DNA of 64,000 nt from Lachnospiraceae bacterium 3-1 (lineage in GTDB: Bacteria > Bacillota > Clostridia > Lachnospirales > Lachnospiraceae), in contig KE159571.1 in NCBI GenBank assembly GCA_000403255.2, positions 214,250 to 278,249 on the forward strand, read 5' to 3'. A program made the position numbers and the translations under genes. Numbering within the stretch: the first letter of the stretch is position 1; each line of letters starts with the position of its first letter. Shown piece after piece: positions 17,090-26,279 of this stretch. The notes below the pieces were generated by a model. That model did not search any database and was not told where the DNA came from. It saw only the letters and a program-made list of their open reading frames with translations.

Positions 17090-18102
17090 TGGGAATTCAT
17101 GGCGGTGATATTTACAGAAATTTTGTAACTCTTGATTTTTCAGTGAACGTAAATCCCCTTGGCATACCGGAAAAAGCAAAAGAGGCTCTCCACCAGGCAG
17201 TAGAGCTTTGTGGCAGATACCCGGATATGAAAGCGGAGAATCTAAAAAAGGCAGTGGGAGAAATGCTTGCTATCCCAGAGAAATATCTTTTATTTGGAAA
17301 TGGTGCATCTGAGCTTTTCATGGCAGTTGCCCATGGGATAAAAGCAAAAAAAATAATTCTCCCAGTTCCCTCCTTTTATGGATATGAATATGCAGCAAAA
17401 GCCACAGGAAGCGAAATTATTTATTATGAAATGAATCAAAAAAACAGTTTTGCTCTCACAAAGGAGATTGAACATTTCCTGACAGAAGATACAGATATTC
17501 TTTTCCTTGCCAATCCCAACAATCCAACCGGGCATCTACTTCCTCAGGAGACACTGAAATTTCTTCTGCATCGATGCAGGGACAAAGGAATTACCGTCCT
17601 AATGGATGAATGCTTTATTGAATTTGCTGGAAGTCAATTTTCTATGGTTTCTCAGATAGAGGAATTTGACAATCTTATGATTATCCGGGCATTTACGAAA
17701 ATATTTTCCATTCCCGGTGTACGATTGGGATATTTGATTTGTAAAAATCCCTTGATTCTTACAAAAATAGCCTGTCAGCTTCCCGAATGGAATTTATCCT
17801 GTTTTGCCCAGGAAGCAGGCTGCGCTTGTGCCAAGGAGACAGACTTTATTCAAAAAACCGTAAATTACATTACAATGGAACGACAGTTTCTAGAACAAGG
17901 GCTGCTGCAAAAGGGATTTCAGATTTTTCCCTCTACAGCAAATTTCATTCTGCTTTACAGTGAAGAGCCTTTATATGAAAAGCTGCTGGCAAAAGGAATT
18001 TTAATTCGGGACTGTGGAAATTTCAGGGGGTTGAAAAAAGGCTTTTACCGAATTGCAGTCAAAACTAGAAAAGAAAATGAGATTTTATTAGAAAGTTTGT
18101 GA
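17086..18102 (+). CDS. cobD: L-threonine-O-3-phosphate decarboxylase (PLP, class I aminotransferase fold)
   Basis: Makes (R)-1-amino-2-propanol O-2-phosphate, the linker used by CbiB. The start HGGDIYR, the FSVNVNPLG block, the PNNPTGHLL motif and the PLP lysine in AFTKIFSIPGVRLGY (K205) place it in the CobD/HisC group. Its position directly after cbiB argues for CobD rather than histidinol-phosphate aminotransferase. About 338 residues. No threonine kinase (PduX or BluE) is visible in the window to supply threonine phosphate. Confidence 0.92.
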   Translation: MMGIHGGDIYRNFVTLDFSVNVNPLGIPEKAKEALHQAVELCGRYPDMKAENLKKAVGEMLAIPEKYLLFGNGASELFMAVAHGIKAKKIILPVPSFYGYEYAAKATGSEIIYYEMNQKNSFALTKEIEHFLTEDTDILFLANPNNPTGHLLPQETLKFLLHRCRDKGITVLMDECFIEFAGSQFSMVSQIEEFDNLMIIRAFTKIFSIPGVRLGYLICKNPLILTKIACQLPEWNLSCFAQEAGCACAKETDFIQKTVNYITMERQFLEQGLLQKGFQIFPSTANFILLYSEEPLYEKLLAKGILIRDCGNFRGLKKGFYRIAVKTRKENEILLESL

Positions 18103-18114
18103 GGTGATAAGAAA

Positions 18115-18750
18115 ATGGAACATTCCAACATTGAATATGTGTTACCAGGAGAAATCGAAACGCGCAGTTTTGAAATAATTGGGGAAGAATTGGCCCAAAG
18201 GAACATTCATATACCTAAGGAGCAGGAGGCAATTGTAAAACGAGTGATCCATACCAGCGCGGATTTTGATTATGCAAAGACTCTTTGTTTTTCCAAGGGA
18301 GCAGTTGAAATCATAAAAGAATTGATCAAAAACGGCGCCGATATTGTAACAGATACAAATATGGGGTTGGCAGGAATCAATAAAAAAGCTCTCGCAAGAT
18401 TCGGCGGAAAGGCCCACTGCTTTATGGCAGAGGAAGAGGTTGCCCTCCAGGCAAAACAAAAAAATACCACACGAGCCTCCGTCTGTATGGAACAGGCAGC
18501 GGCGATTGAAAAACCTGTGATTTTTGCCATCGGCAATGCCCCCACTGCATTGATAAAATTATATGAAATGTCAAAGGAACAAAGCTGGAAGCCAGCCTTT
18601 ATCATTGGGGTTCCAGTAGGATTTGTCAATGTGGAAGCATCCAAAGAACTGATTCTTAACACAGAAATTCCCCATATCATAAACAGGGGAAGAAAAGGTG
18701 GCAGCAACATTGCGGCGGCTATCTGCAATGCAGTTCTATACCAACTATAA
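18115..18750 (+). CDS. cbiC: Cobalt-precorrin-8 methylmutase
   Basis: Moves the C11 methyl group to C12, converting cobalt-precorrin-8 to cobyrinic acid. Typical elements: KRVIHTSADFDYA with the catalytic histidine, NGADIVTDTNMGLAGI, FAIGNAPTAL and IGVPVGFVNVEASKE, with GRKGGSNIAAAICNA at the end. 211 residues, normal length. GAGGTGAT precedes the ATG. Confidence 0.95.
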   Translation: MEHSNIEYVLPGEIETRSFEIIGEELAQRNIHIPKEQEAIVKRVIHTSADFDYAKTLCFSKGAVEIIKELIKNGADIVTDTNMGLAGINKKALARFGGKAHCFMAEEEVALQAKQKNTTRASVCMEQAAAIEKPVIFAIGNAPTALIKLYEMSKEQSWKPAFIIGVPVGFVNVEASKELILNTEIPHIINRGRKGGSNIAAAICNAVLYQL

Positions 18751-18765
18751 GAAAGGGACAGAAAC

Positions 18766-19875
18766 ATGCGATACGGTTTTACAACCGGAAGCTGTGCGGC
18801 TGCGGCGGCAAAAGCGGCGGCTTACATGCTCCTCATGGGACGTAAAAAAACAGAAATTACCATAGAAACACCAAAGGGAATCCTATATCATGCAAAAATC
18901 TTGGACATTGACCTCAAAGAAAATCAAGTAAGCTGTGCGGTGGAAAAGGATGGCGGAGATGATCCAGATATTACCACAGGCACATGGATTTATGCAAAGG
19001 TTTCTTATGGAAAAGAAGGGGAAAAATTTTTAATCGAGGGCGGAACAGGCGTCGGGAGAGTAACAAGACCGGGTCTTGACCAACCATTGCACCATGCCGC
19101 CATCAATCATGTCCCACGGGAAATGATTCAACGGGAAGTAATGGAGGTCTGTAGGGCGGCCGACTATGAGGGAAGCCTTCGAATTGAAATTTCCGTACCA
19201 GAGGGAGAAAAATTAAGCAAACACACCTTTAATCCAAGGCTTGGGATTGTGGGAGGTATTTCCATCCTGGGAACCAGTGGAATTGTGGAACCTATGAGCA
19301 GTCAAGCTCTTTTGGATACCATTCAGGTGGAGTTGCGTCAAAGAAAAGCATTGGGGTTTGACTACGTTGCTGTTTCACCAGGAAATTATGGTCTGGCATT
19401 TATGAAGAACACTTACGGCTATGACTTGGACAGAAGTGTAAAATGCAGTAATTTTATTGGAGAAACCATTGATATGGCAGTGGAACTAGAGTTTCAGAAT
19501 TTACTTCTCACTGGCCATATCGGTAAGCTAATCAAGGTTGCTGGAGGAATTATGAATACACATTCCAGGGAAGCAGACTGCCGGATGGAGCTTTTGGCAG
19601 CATTTTCCATCCAAGAAGATATGGAAAGCTGCCAAGTCAAAAGAATCCTGGAATGTGTCACTACCGAAGAAGCAATTCCCATCTTAAAAGAAAGTGGAAA
19701 ACTACAAGATATTATGAATAAAATTGTGGAAAAAATTTGTTACTATATGGAATACCGTGGAAAAGGCAAGATAAAAACAGATTGTATTTTATATGCCAAT
19801 GAATTCGGAGAACTGGCAAAAAGCAGGGAGGCAGAGAAATGGTTTACTTTGTTGGAGCAGGAACAGGAGCAGTAG
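18766..19875 (+). CDS. cbiD: Cobalt-precorrin-5B C1-methyltransferase
   Basis: Methylates C1 of the corrin ring in the anaerobic pathway. The family signature RYGFTTGSCAAAAAKAA is at the N-terminus, followed by DGGDDPDITTG, GGTGVGRVTRPGL and the GIVGGISILGTSGIVEPMS block. 369 residues, as expected. The anaerobic-type cbiD supports the oxygen-independent route. Its end overlaps cbiF by 37 bp. Confidence 0.96.
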   Translation: MRYGFTTGSCAAAAAKAAAYMLLMGRKKTEITIETPKGILYHAKILDIDLKENQVSCAVEKDGGDDPDITTGTWIYAKVSYGKEGEKFLIEGGTGVGRVTRPGLDQPLHHAAINHVPREMIQREVMEVCRAADYEGSLRIEISVPEGEKLSKHTFNPRLGIVGGISILGTSGIVEPMSSQALLDTIQVELRQRKALGFDYVAVSPGNYGLAFMKNTYGYDLDRSVKCSNFIGETIDMAVELEFQNLLLTGHIGKLIKVAGGIMNTHSREADCRMELLAAFSIQEDMESCQVKRILECVTTEEAIPILKESGKLQDIMNKIVEKICYYMEYRGKGKIKTDCILYANEFGELAKSREAEKWFTLLEQEQEQ

Positions 19876-20597
19876 ATTTGATTACCGTCAGAGGAATGCG
19901 TTTATTGGAGCAGGCGGATGTTATCATTTATGCAGGTTCCCTAGTGAACCCAGAATTGCTCACATATGCAAGAGAGAGCTGTGAGATACACAACAGCGCA
20001 AAATTAACGCTGGAAGAAGTAATTGAGATTATAGAGACTGCACAAAGGGAAGGAAAACTTACGGTTCGGCTTCACACGGGAGAACCAAGTGTTTACGGAG
20101 CGGTAAGAGAACAAATGGATGAGCTGGACAAGCTTAAGATTCCCTATGAAAGCTGTCCAGGGGTAAGCGCCTGTTTTGGAGCCGCAGCATCCTTGAACCT
20201 GGAATATACCCTGCCAGGGGTTTCTCAGTCTTTGATTATCACAAGGATGGAAGGAAGAACAGAGGTCCCAAAAAAAGAAAGTATCGAAAGTTTTGCAGCA
20301 CATCAAGCATCCATGGCAATCTATTTAAGCGCAGGGATGATTGAAGAATTAAGTAAGCGGCTCATTGAGGGAGGATATGAAAAAACCACCCCTGCTGCCC
20401 TTGTCTATAAAGCAACATGGCCAGAGGAAGAAGCATACATCTGTACTATTGAAACACTTTATGAAACATCCTCAGCACATGGGATTACCTCAACTGCCTT
20501 AATCTTGGTGGGAGATGCCATTGCCCACCAGCATTATCAGAAATCAAGATTATATGCTTCTGATTTTTCAACCGGATTCCGGGAGGCAAAAGAATGA
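19839..20597 (+). CDS. cbiF: Cobalt-precorrin-4 C11-methyltransferase
   Basis: SAM-dependent tetrapyrrole methylase. The N-terminal YFVGAGTGAVDLITVRG is the family SAM-binding loop. RLHTGEPSVYGAVREQMD and CPGVSACFGAAASLNLEYTL are the CbiF/CobM-specific blocks. 252 residues. The start lies inside the end of cbiD and has a strong GGGAGG upstream, implying coupled translation. Confidence 0.95.
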   Translation: MVYFVGAGTGAVDLITVRGMRLLEQADVIIYAGSLVNPELLTYARESCEIHNSAKLTLEEVIEIIETAQREGKLTVRLHTGEPSVYGAVREQMDELDKLKIPYESCPGVSACFGAAASLNLEYTLPGVSQSLIITRMEGRTEVPKKESIESFAAHQASMAIYLSAGMIEELSKRLIEGGYEKTTPAALVYKATWPEEEAYICTIETLYETSSAHGITSTALILVGDAIAHQHYQKSRLYASDFSTGFREAKE

Positions 20598-21679
20598 AGT
20601 TAAGCATCATCAGCTTTACGGAAAATGGCAAAAGGCTTTCCGAGCATATCCAAAAAGTATTAGACAAAGATATGTCAGTCTGCCTCTATACAAAATGCAA
20701 CGCCTGCCAAAACCAGGAGTCATCTTCTGTTTCATTTGTAACAGTTCCAGTAGGAAATTGGGCCAGGAAGCAAATGGAGGAAAAAAACGCCCTGCTGTTT
20801 GTGGGAGCTTGCGGAATTGCTGTTCGGGCAATTGCCCCCTCTCTTACTGATAAGCTCCATGATTCACCAGTACTGGTTATGGATGAGAAGGGAACCTATG
20901 TGATTCCCATTTTATCCGGACATGTGGGGGGCGCCAATGAGCTGGCCCATAGGATTGGGGAAAAAACAGGTGCAGAGCCAGTAATTACCACAGCAACCGA
21001 CATCAACCAGGCTTTTGCCGTAGATGTATTTGCAAAAAGAAACGGTCTGTCCATTGAAAATAAAGATGGAATTGTAAAGGTTTCCTCAAAAATATTAGCA
21101 GGAGCATCCGTTACTATGTCCATCGAGACAGGACATACAACAACAAAAAAAGATTGTGCCACAAGAAACCACCTCCCAGATGCCATACAGCTTATCCCCT
21201 ATCCTCCCACAGAAGCAGTTGATATCGTAATTACATCCGAGGAAGGAACCTTTGATACGACCATTTTGTTAAAACCAAAAGAATATATCATAGGATTGGG
21301 CTGCAAAAAAGGAAAAAGCCTAGAGGAAATCCAGAATTTTATTCAAAAAAAGACAGAGGAGCTTGGCATTAAAAACCAGGAGATTTTTGCCCTTGCTTCG
21401 ATTTCACAAAAAAGTAAGGAGCCAGGCATTCTTACATGGTGCCAAAAAGAAAGAATTCCCTTTTTCACCTATACGGCAGAGGAATTACAAAAGGTAGAAG
21501 GGAGCTTTCAATCATCTGCATTTGTTAAGGAACAGGTGGGGGTTGACAATGTATGTGAACGGGCAGCATTAAAAGCCTGTCAGGAAGGCGGATATCTGAT
21601 TTCTTCCAAACACGCGGAACATGGAATGACAATTGCAGTAGCAAAAAGAAAATGGAGGATATATTTTTATGACAAATAG
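20594..21679 (+). CDS. cbiG: Cobalt-precorrin-5A hydrolase
   Basis: Opens the delta-lactone and releases the C20 fragment as acetaldehyde, contracting the ring. The N-terminal and central regions include FVGACGIAVRAIAPSLTDK and VIPILSGHVGGANELA, both characteristic. The C-terminal domain has the GLGCKKGKSLEEI and LASISQKSKEPGI blocks. 361 residues. It overlaps cbiF by 4 bp and cbiH by 11 bp. Confidence 0.94.
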   Translation: MKLSIISFTENGKRLSEHIQKVLDKDMSVCLYTKCNACQNQESSSVSFVTVPVGNWARKQMEEKNALLFVGACGIAVRAIAPSLTDKLHDSPVLVMDEKGTYVIPILSGHVGGANELAHRIGEKTGAEPVITTATDINQAFAVDVFAKRNGLSIENKDGIVKVSSKILAGASVTMSIETGHTTTKKDCATRNHLPDAIQLIPYPPTEAVDIVITSEEGTFDTTILLKPKEYIIGLGCKKGKSLEEIQNFIQKKTEELGIKNQEIFALASISQKSKEPGILTWCQKERIPFFTYTAEELQKVEGSFQSSAFVKEQVGVDNVCERAALKACQEGGYLISSKHAEHGMTIAVAKRKWRIYFYDK

Positions 21680-22430
21680 AATTTATATTGTAGGAATGGG
21701 GCCAGGAATCGAAGAGATGATGACAGGCGAAGCCATTCATGCCTTGGAGCAGTCCGATGTCATTATCGGCTATACCGTATATTTGGACTTGCTCAGTGAA
21801 CGTTTCAAAGAAAAGGAACTGATGTCCACACCCATGCGTCAGGAAGAAAAACGGTGCCGCCTCTGCTTTGAGGAAGCAAAAAAAGGAAAGAAGGTATCCC
21901 TTGTTTGCAGCGGCGATGCAGGAATTTATGGAATGGCTTCCCTCATGTACGAAATTGGAAAATCCTATCCAGACACGGAGCTTTTTGTCATTCCAGGCGT
22001 TACAGCAGCAAACAGCGGAGCAGCTCTTTTGGGCGCGCCCTTGAATCATGATTTTTGCGTCATCAGCTTAAGTGATTTGCTGACCCCCTGGGACAAAATT
22101 GAACGAAGATTACAGGCAGCCGCAGAAGGTGACTTTGCCATTGTACTCTACAACCCCTCCAGCCATAAGAGGAAAGATTATCTGCTTAAGGCTTGCGATA
22201 TTTTACTTGGCGCCATCGAAAAAGAACGGGCCTGCGGATACGTAGAAAATATTGGAAGGGAAGGCACAAAGGTGGTAACCTGCACTCTGGAAGAATTAAG
22301 AAATCGGGAAGTAAATATGTTTACTACTGTATTCATTGGCAATTCCGGTTCTGAAATCACAAATGGGAAACTAATCACGAAACGAGGATATCAAATTGAG
22401 AGAAATACTGATATTTGCAGGGACAACTGA
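21669..22430 (+). CDS. cbiH: Cobalt-precorrin-3B C17-methyltransferase
   Basis: SAM-dependent methylase performing C17 methylation with ring contraction. The N-terminus YIVGMGPGIEEMMTGEAIHA, then VCSGDAGIYGMASLMYE and VIPGVTAANSGAALLGAPL, match CbiH/CobJ. DFCVISLSDLLTPW is a specific block. 253 residues without the extra ferredoxin-like C-terminal domain found in some homologues. Confidence 0.95.
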   Translation: MTNRIYIVGMGPGIEEMMTGEAIHALEQSDVIIGYTVYLDLLSERFKEKELMSTPMRQEEKRCRLCFEEAKKGKKVSLVCSGDAGIYGMASLMYEIGKSYPDTELFVIPGVTAANSGAALLGAPLNHDFCVISLSDLLTPWDKIERRLQAAAEGDFAIVLYNPSSHKRKDYLLKACDILLGAIEKERACGYVENIGREGTKVVTCTLEELRNREVNMFTTVFIGNSGSEITNGKLITKRGYQIERNTDICRDN

Positions 22431-24489
22431 AGGAAGAACCTTATCGGAATCTCTTGCGAAAGCAAAAATCCCCCATATCATCTGTGTGGCCACTGGATAT
22501 GGTGAACTTGTCTTAGAACCGAATCCCTTTGTAACCATACATCGGGGAAGAATGACCCAAGAGGAAATAAAAAATTTTTTGTTAAGCATAAAGCCCCTTG
22601 CCGTTGTGGACGCCACACATCCTTTCGCAACAGAGATTACCGCCAGTATCCAATCTGCATTAAAAGAAATTAACAAACCAGGAAAAGAGATTCCTTATCT
22701 TAGACTGAATCGGGAAAATATTGCGCAAAACGAAAGCGCTCCTTATCATATGAAATTTTTTTCCACAAATGAAGCATGTGCAAAAGCGCTGGAGGAGACA
22801 ACAGGTAATATTCTCCTTACCACTGGCAGTAAAGAATTACCCTCCTATTGTATCTCTGAACATGTCAAAAGCCGACTATATGTAAGGATACTTCCAAGCC
22901 CAGAAAGTCTTTCCCTTTGTGCCAAGCAGGGGATTTATGGAAAACATGTGATTGCTATGCAAGGACCATTTTCTAGGGAACTAAATGAAGCAATCATCCG
23001 GCAATTTCATATCTCTTGTCTAGTGACAAAGGAAACTGGAAAAACTGGAGGTTACCAGGAAAAACTGGAAGCTGCAAAAAAAACAGGGACACAGGTATTT
23101 GTCATCGCATGTCCCCAAGAAACAAAAGGACACTCCTTTGTTGATATTTGCCATAAATTAGAAGAACTCTGTGGAAAAAAGATTTCCACAAAAGACCATA
23201 TGGAAACACTCTATGCACATTCTACCTTCCCCAAAGGGCAGAATTGTAAGATGGAGATTATTCTGGCAGGCATTGGCATGGGAAACGAAAGCTGCCTCAC
23301 AAAGGAAGCAGAACAAGCAATTACAGACGCAGATATCCTCTTAGGCGCCAAAAGGCTGTTAGAACATGTATCTGCAAAGGCCAAAAAGCTCCCCTACTAT
23401 CAGACAGAGCAGATCCTTCCCTATTTGCGCAACCTGCAAAAGGAAGAAACCTCTGACAAAAAAATAACCGTCCTTTTTTCTGGGGACAGCGGATGTTACA
23501 GTGGATGCCAGTCCTTGTATACTGCTTTGGAAAAAGAAATTGAAGAAAAGAGGTTACAGGCATCGGTTCACATCCTGCCAGGTATTTCCTCGGTATCCTA
23601 TTTATCTGCATGTATCGGAGAAAGCTATCAGGATGCAGCAATTTACAGCATACACGGAAAAAAATTGCACAATCTGGCACATAGAATTCAACACAGTCCC
23701 AAAACCTTTTTGCTTACCTCCGGCGTTTTAGACGTGAACTGGCTGGGCAAAATGCTATTGGACGCTGGATTGACCCAATGTGAAATTACCACCGGATACC
23801 GCTTATCCTATGAAGGACAGCGGGTAGAAAAGCATACCCCTCTGGAATGCTGTGAATTAAAGGAGGAAGGCTTGTACACCTGCTTTATCAAAAATCCCTC
23901 TGCCAGCAAAAAGAGGCTGACCCATGGTATGCCAGATCAAGAATTTATTCGAGACAAGGTTCCCATGACAAAGGAAGAAGTAAGGGAAGTCAGTATTTGT
24001 AAACTTCACCTAGAGGAAGGAGCCATACTCTACGATATTGGCAGCGGCACTGGTTCCATTGCGGTGGAAGCAGCAGCCCTTTCTCACGATATTAAGGTAT
24101 ATGCCATCGAACACAAAAAAGAAGCCATTGCCCTCATTGAAAAAAATAAAGGGAAAAACGGACTGCAAAATATCACCATCCTTGAAGGTATGGCGCCAGA
24201 AGTACTATCTGGGCTTCCAGCAGCCACACACGCATTTATCGGGGGAAGCAGCGGCAAGTTAAAGGAAATTTTAGAAACTCTAAGACAGATAAATCCTAAC
24301 ATGCGGATTGTAATCAATGCCATCAGCATGGAAACCATCTGTGAAATCAAAGAGATTCTATCCATGGATAAAATAAAAGAAAAAGAAACGGTGCAATTAC
24401 AGGTAAACAGGGTAAGAGAAGTAGGAAACTATCATTTGATGCAGTCAGAAAATCCCGTCTTTATCTGTGCATTTGATTTTTGTGAATGA
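22396..24489 (+). CDS. CbiJ-CbiE-CbiT fusion: cobalt-precorrin-6A reductase plus cobalt-precorrin-7 (C5) / C15 methyltransferase
   Basis: Three pathway enzymes in one 697-residue chain. Residues about 1-260 are CbiJ/CobK (IFAGTTEGRTLSESLAKAKI, DATHPFATEITASIQ). About 283-490 are the SAM methylase CbiE (ILAGIGMGNESCLTKEA, FSGDSGCYSGCQSLY). About 500-697 are the Rossmann-type CbiT (PMTKEEVRE, then YDIGSGTGSIAVEAA near residue 545). The CbiE-CbiT join is common (CobL); having CbiJ in front as well is less so. The start is TTG at 22396, with GAGG 8 bp upstream, inside the end of cbiH. Confidence 0.92.
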   Translation: MREILIFAGTTEGRTLSESLAKAKIPHIICVATGYGELVLEPNPFVTIHRGRMTQEEIKNFLLSIKPLAVVDATHPFATEITASIQSALKEINKPGKEIPYLRLNRENIAQNESAPYHMKFFSTNEACAKALEETTGNILLTTGSKELPSYCISEHVKSRLYVRILPSPESLSLCAKQGIYGKHVIAMQGPFSRELNEAIIRQFHISCLVTKETGKTGGYQEKLEAAKKTGTQVFVIACPQETKGHSFVDICHKLEELCGKKISTKDHMETLYAHSTFPKGQNCKMEIILAGIGMGNESCLTKEAEQAITDADILLGAKRLLEHVSAKAKKLPYYQTEQILPYLRNLQKEETSDKKITVLFSGDSGCYSGCQSLYTALEKEIEEKRLQASVHILPGISSVSYLSACIGESYQDAAIYSIHGKKLHNLAHRIQHSPKTFLLTSGVLDVNWLGKMLLDAGLTQCEITTGYRLSYEGQRVEKHTPLECCELKEEGLYTCFIKNPSASKKRLTHGMPDQEFIRDKVPMTKEEVREVSICKLHLEEGAILYDIGSGTGSIAVEAAALSHDIKVYAIEHKKEAIALIEKNKGKNGLQNITILEGMAPEVLSGLPAATHAFIGGSSGKLKEILETLRQINPNMRIVINAISMETICEIKEILSMDKIKEKETVQLQVNRVREVGNYHLMQSENPVFICAFDFCE

Positions 24490-24525
24490 CAGCAAATGAT
24501 AGGAAAAGAAAGGCAAGGTATCCCA

Positions 24526-25950
24526 TTGAACATAAAAAGAATAATGGTTGCCGCACCAAAAAGCGGAAGCGGAAAAACAATGGTCACATGTGCTTTGCTT
24601 TGGACCCTGAAAGAAAACGGCTACCAAGTGGCTTCCTACAAATGCGGACCAGATTATATTGATCCTATGTTCCATGAAAAAGCTATAAATGTTCCAGCTA
24701 AAAATCTGGATACTTTTTTCACGGATGAGGAAAAGACAAGGGAACTTTTCCAAAAGAGTGCAAAAGATATGGACTTTGCCCTTTTGGAAGGAGTTATGGG
24801 ACTCTATGACGGATTGGGAGGAGTCCGGGAAGAAGGCTCCTCCTACCATCTGGCAAAGGTAACAAAAACACCTATTGTTCTTGTTGTGGACGCCAAAGGC
24901 ATGGGCCGTTCTATTCTCCCCTTAATTGCAGGATTTCTCTCCTATGACAAAGAGCATTTGATTCAGGGTATCATACTCAATAAGATTTCAAAGGGATATT
25001 ATACAATCATAAAGCCCTTGATTGAGCAGAAACTAAGGATTACCGTAGCAGGATTTTTACCAGAAAAGAAGGAATGCCACATAGAAAGCCGTCATTTAGG
25101 ACTTGTTATGCCAGGGGAGCTTGATGATATTCAAAAAAAGCTACAAATAGCCGCCCAAGAATTCCAAGAGACAGTTCCCCTTGAAAATCTCATAAAAATA
25201 GCAGAACAAGCAGAAGAGTTTACTATGAAAAGCAGTAGAGCGGAAGAATCCAACAAAAAATTTTTATCAGAATCTTCCACTGGAATCATACAAACCGCCA
25301 ATTTAACAAATCAAACGGTAATTGCAGTTGCAAAGGATGAAGCATTTTGTTTTTACTATGAAGACAATCTCCAATTGTTGAAAGAAAACGGAGCAAAAAT
25401 AACCTTTTTTTCTCCATTACGAGACAAAAAACTGCCAGAAGAATGCCATGGCTTATTGATTGGCGGCGGATACCCAGAGCTCTATGCAAAGGAATTGAGT
25501 GAGAATGCCACTCTTCGCGCCGCAATCCAACATGCGCAAGCTCTCGGCATGCCTGTGGTGGCAGAGTGCGGCGGCTTTATGTATTTACATTCCGCTATCA
25601 CAGACAAAGAAGGAAACAGCTACCCCATGTGCGGCGTCCTTCCAGGAACCTGCTTCTACACTGGAAAACTAGTTCGCTTTGGTTATATTGAGCTTCTGGA
25701 AAAGCAAAGCTGTTTTCTGCCAAAAGGACAATGGATCAAAGGCCATGAATTTCATTATTATGACAGCACTGACAATGGAAGGGACGTCACTGCCATCAAA
25801 CCAGTGACCAGAAAAGAATATCCTTGTACAATAGTCAGCGAAAATTGCTGGATGGGATTCCCTCATTTATATTACCCATCCAATCCAGAATTTGCTATGT
25901 CATTTGTTGAAAAAGCAAAAAGATATCAGAAAGAAATGGGAGGAAAGTAA
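24526..25950 (+). CDS. cbiA: Cobyrinic acid a,c-diamide synthase
   Basis: Glutamine-dependent ATP amidase acting on the a and c side chains. The N-terminus has KRIMVAAPKSGSGKTMV (P-loop), then YKCGPDYIDPMFHE. The C-terminal amidotransferase domain has the nucleophile in VAECGGFMYLH (about C348) and a catalytic His in KGHEFHYYDS. About 474 residues. I prefer TTG 24526, with AAGG 7 bp ahead and the usual family start; the in-frame ATG at 24496 has no visible Shine-Dalgarno sequence but remains possible. Confidence 0.94.
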   Translation: MNIKRIMVAAPKSGSGKTMVTCALLWTLKENGYQVASYKCGPDYIDPMFHEKAINVPAKNLDTFFTDEEKTRELFQKSAKDMDFALLEGVMGLYDGLGGVREEGSSYHLAKVTKTPIVLVVDAKGMGRSILPLIAGFLSYDKEHLIQGIILNKISKGYYTIIKPLIEQKLRITVAGFLPEKKECHIESRHLGLVMPGELDDIQKKLQIAAQEFQETVPLENLIKIAEQAEEFTMKSSRAEESNKKFLSESSTGIIQTANLTNQTVIAVAKDEAFCFYYEDNLQLLKENGAKITFFSPLRDKKLPEECHGLLIGGGYPELYAKELSENATLRAAIQHAQALGMPVVAECGGFMYLHSAITDKEGNSYPMCGVLPGTCFYTGKLVRFGYIELLEKQSCFLPKGQWIKGHEFHYYDSTDNGRDVTAIKPVTRKEYPCTIVSENCWMGFPHLYYPSNPEFAMSFVEKAKRYQKEMGGK

Positions 25951-25952
25951 CC

Positions 25953-26222
25953 ATGGAGCATTCCTATCGTTTTTTTGAAAACAGGGCCTGCAAATATTTT
26001 CCCTGTCATCAGGGATTACAGGACTTTAACTGTTTGTTTTGTTACTGCCCCTTCTATACAAGGGAACATTGCCTGGGAAATCCCCAATACATGGAGAAAA
26101 ATGGAAAAGTAATAAAAGTTTGTACAAACTGTACCTTTCCTCACCAACCGGAAAATTATGATACAATCATTCAGGTTTTACAGGGAAAGAACGTTGATAC
26201 CCAAGGAAAAAATGAAAAATAA
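25953..26222 (+). CDS. Cysteine-rich small-domain protein (PF04071 type)
   Basis: An 89-residue protein with cysteines at 13, 18, 27, 30, 32, 40, 57 and 60, the spacing expected of the cysteine-rich small domain found in many cobalamin clusters, alone or fused to other cob proteins. The NCLFCYCPFY and CTNCTFPH segments suggest metal or iron-sulfur binding. No biochemical role is established to my knowledge. It starts 2 bp after cbiA, so coupled expression is likely. Confidence 0.75.
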   Translation: MEHSYRFFENRACKYFPCHQGLQDFNCLFCYCPFYTREHCLGNPQYMEKNGKVIKVCTNCTFPHQPENYDTIIQVLQGKNVDTQGKNEK

Positions 26223-26248
26223 CAGAATTTTTCTGTCATATTTTTATT
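26222..26248 (+). terminator. Weak hairpin with T-rich tail between the Cys-rich gene and cbiL
   Basis: ACAGAA (26222-26227) and TTCTGT (26231-26236) form a 6-bp stem with a 3-nt loop, followed by CATATTTTTATT. It is too weak to be a certain terminator but could give partial attenuation within the long operon. Confidence 0.25.
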
Positions 26249-26279
26249 GAAAAATATACGAAAAGAGGTTTAATATATT

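Noticed and set aside
17086-18102. Histidinol-phosphate aminotransferase (HisC) for the PLP enzyme
   Set aside because: The sequence is in the shared family, but its overlap with cbiB and the whole context point to threonine-phosphate decarboxylase CobD.
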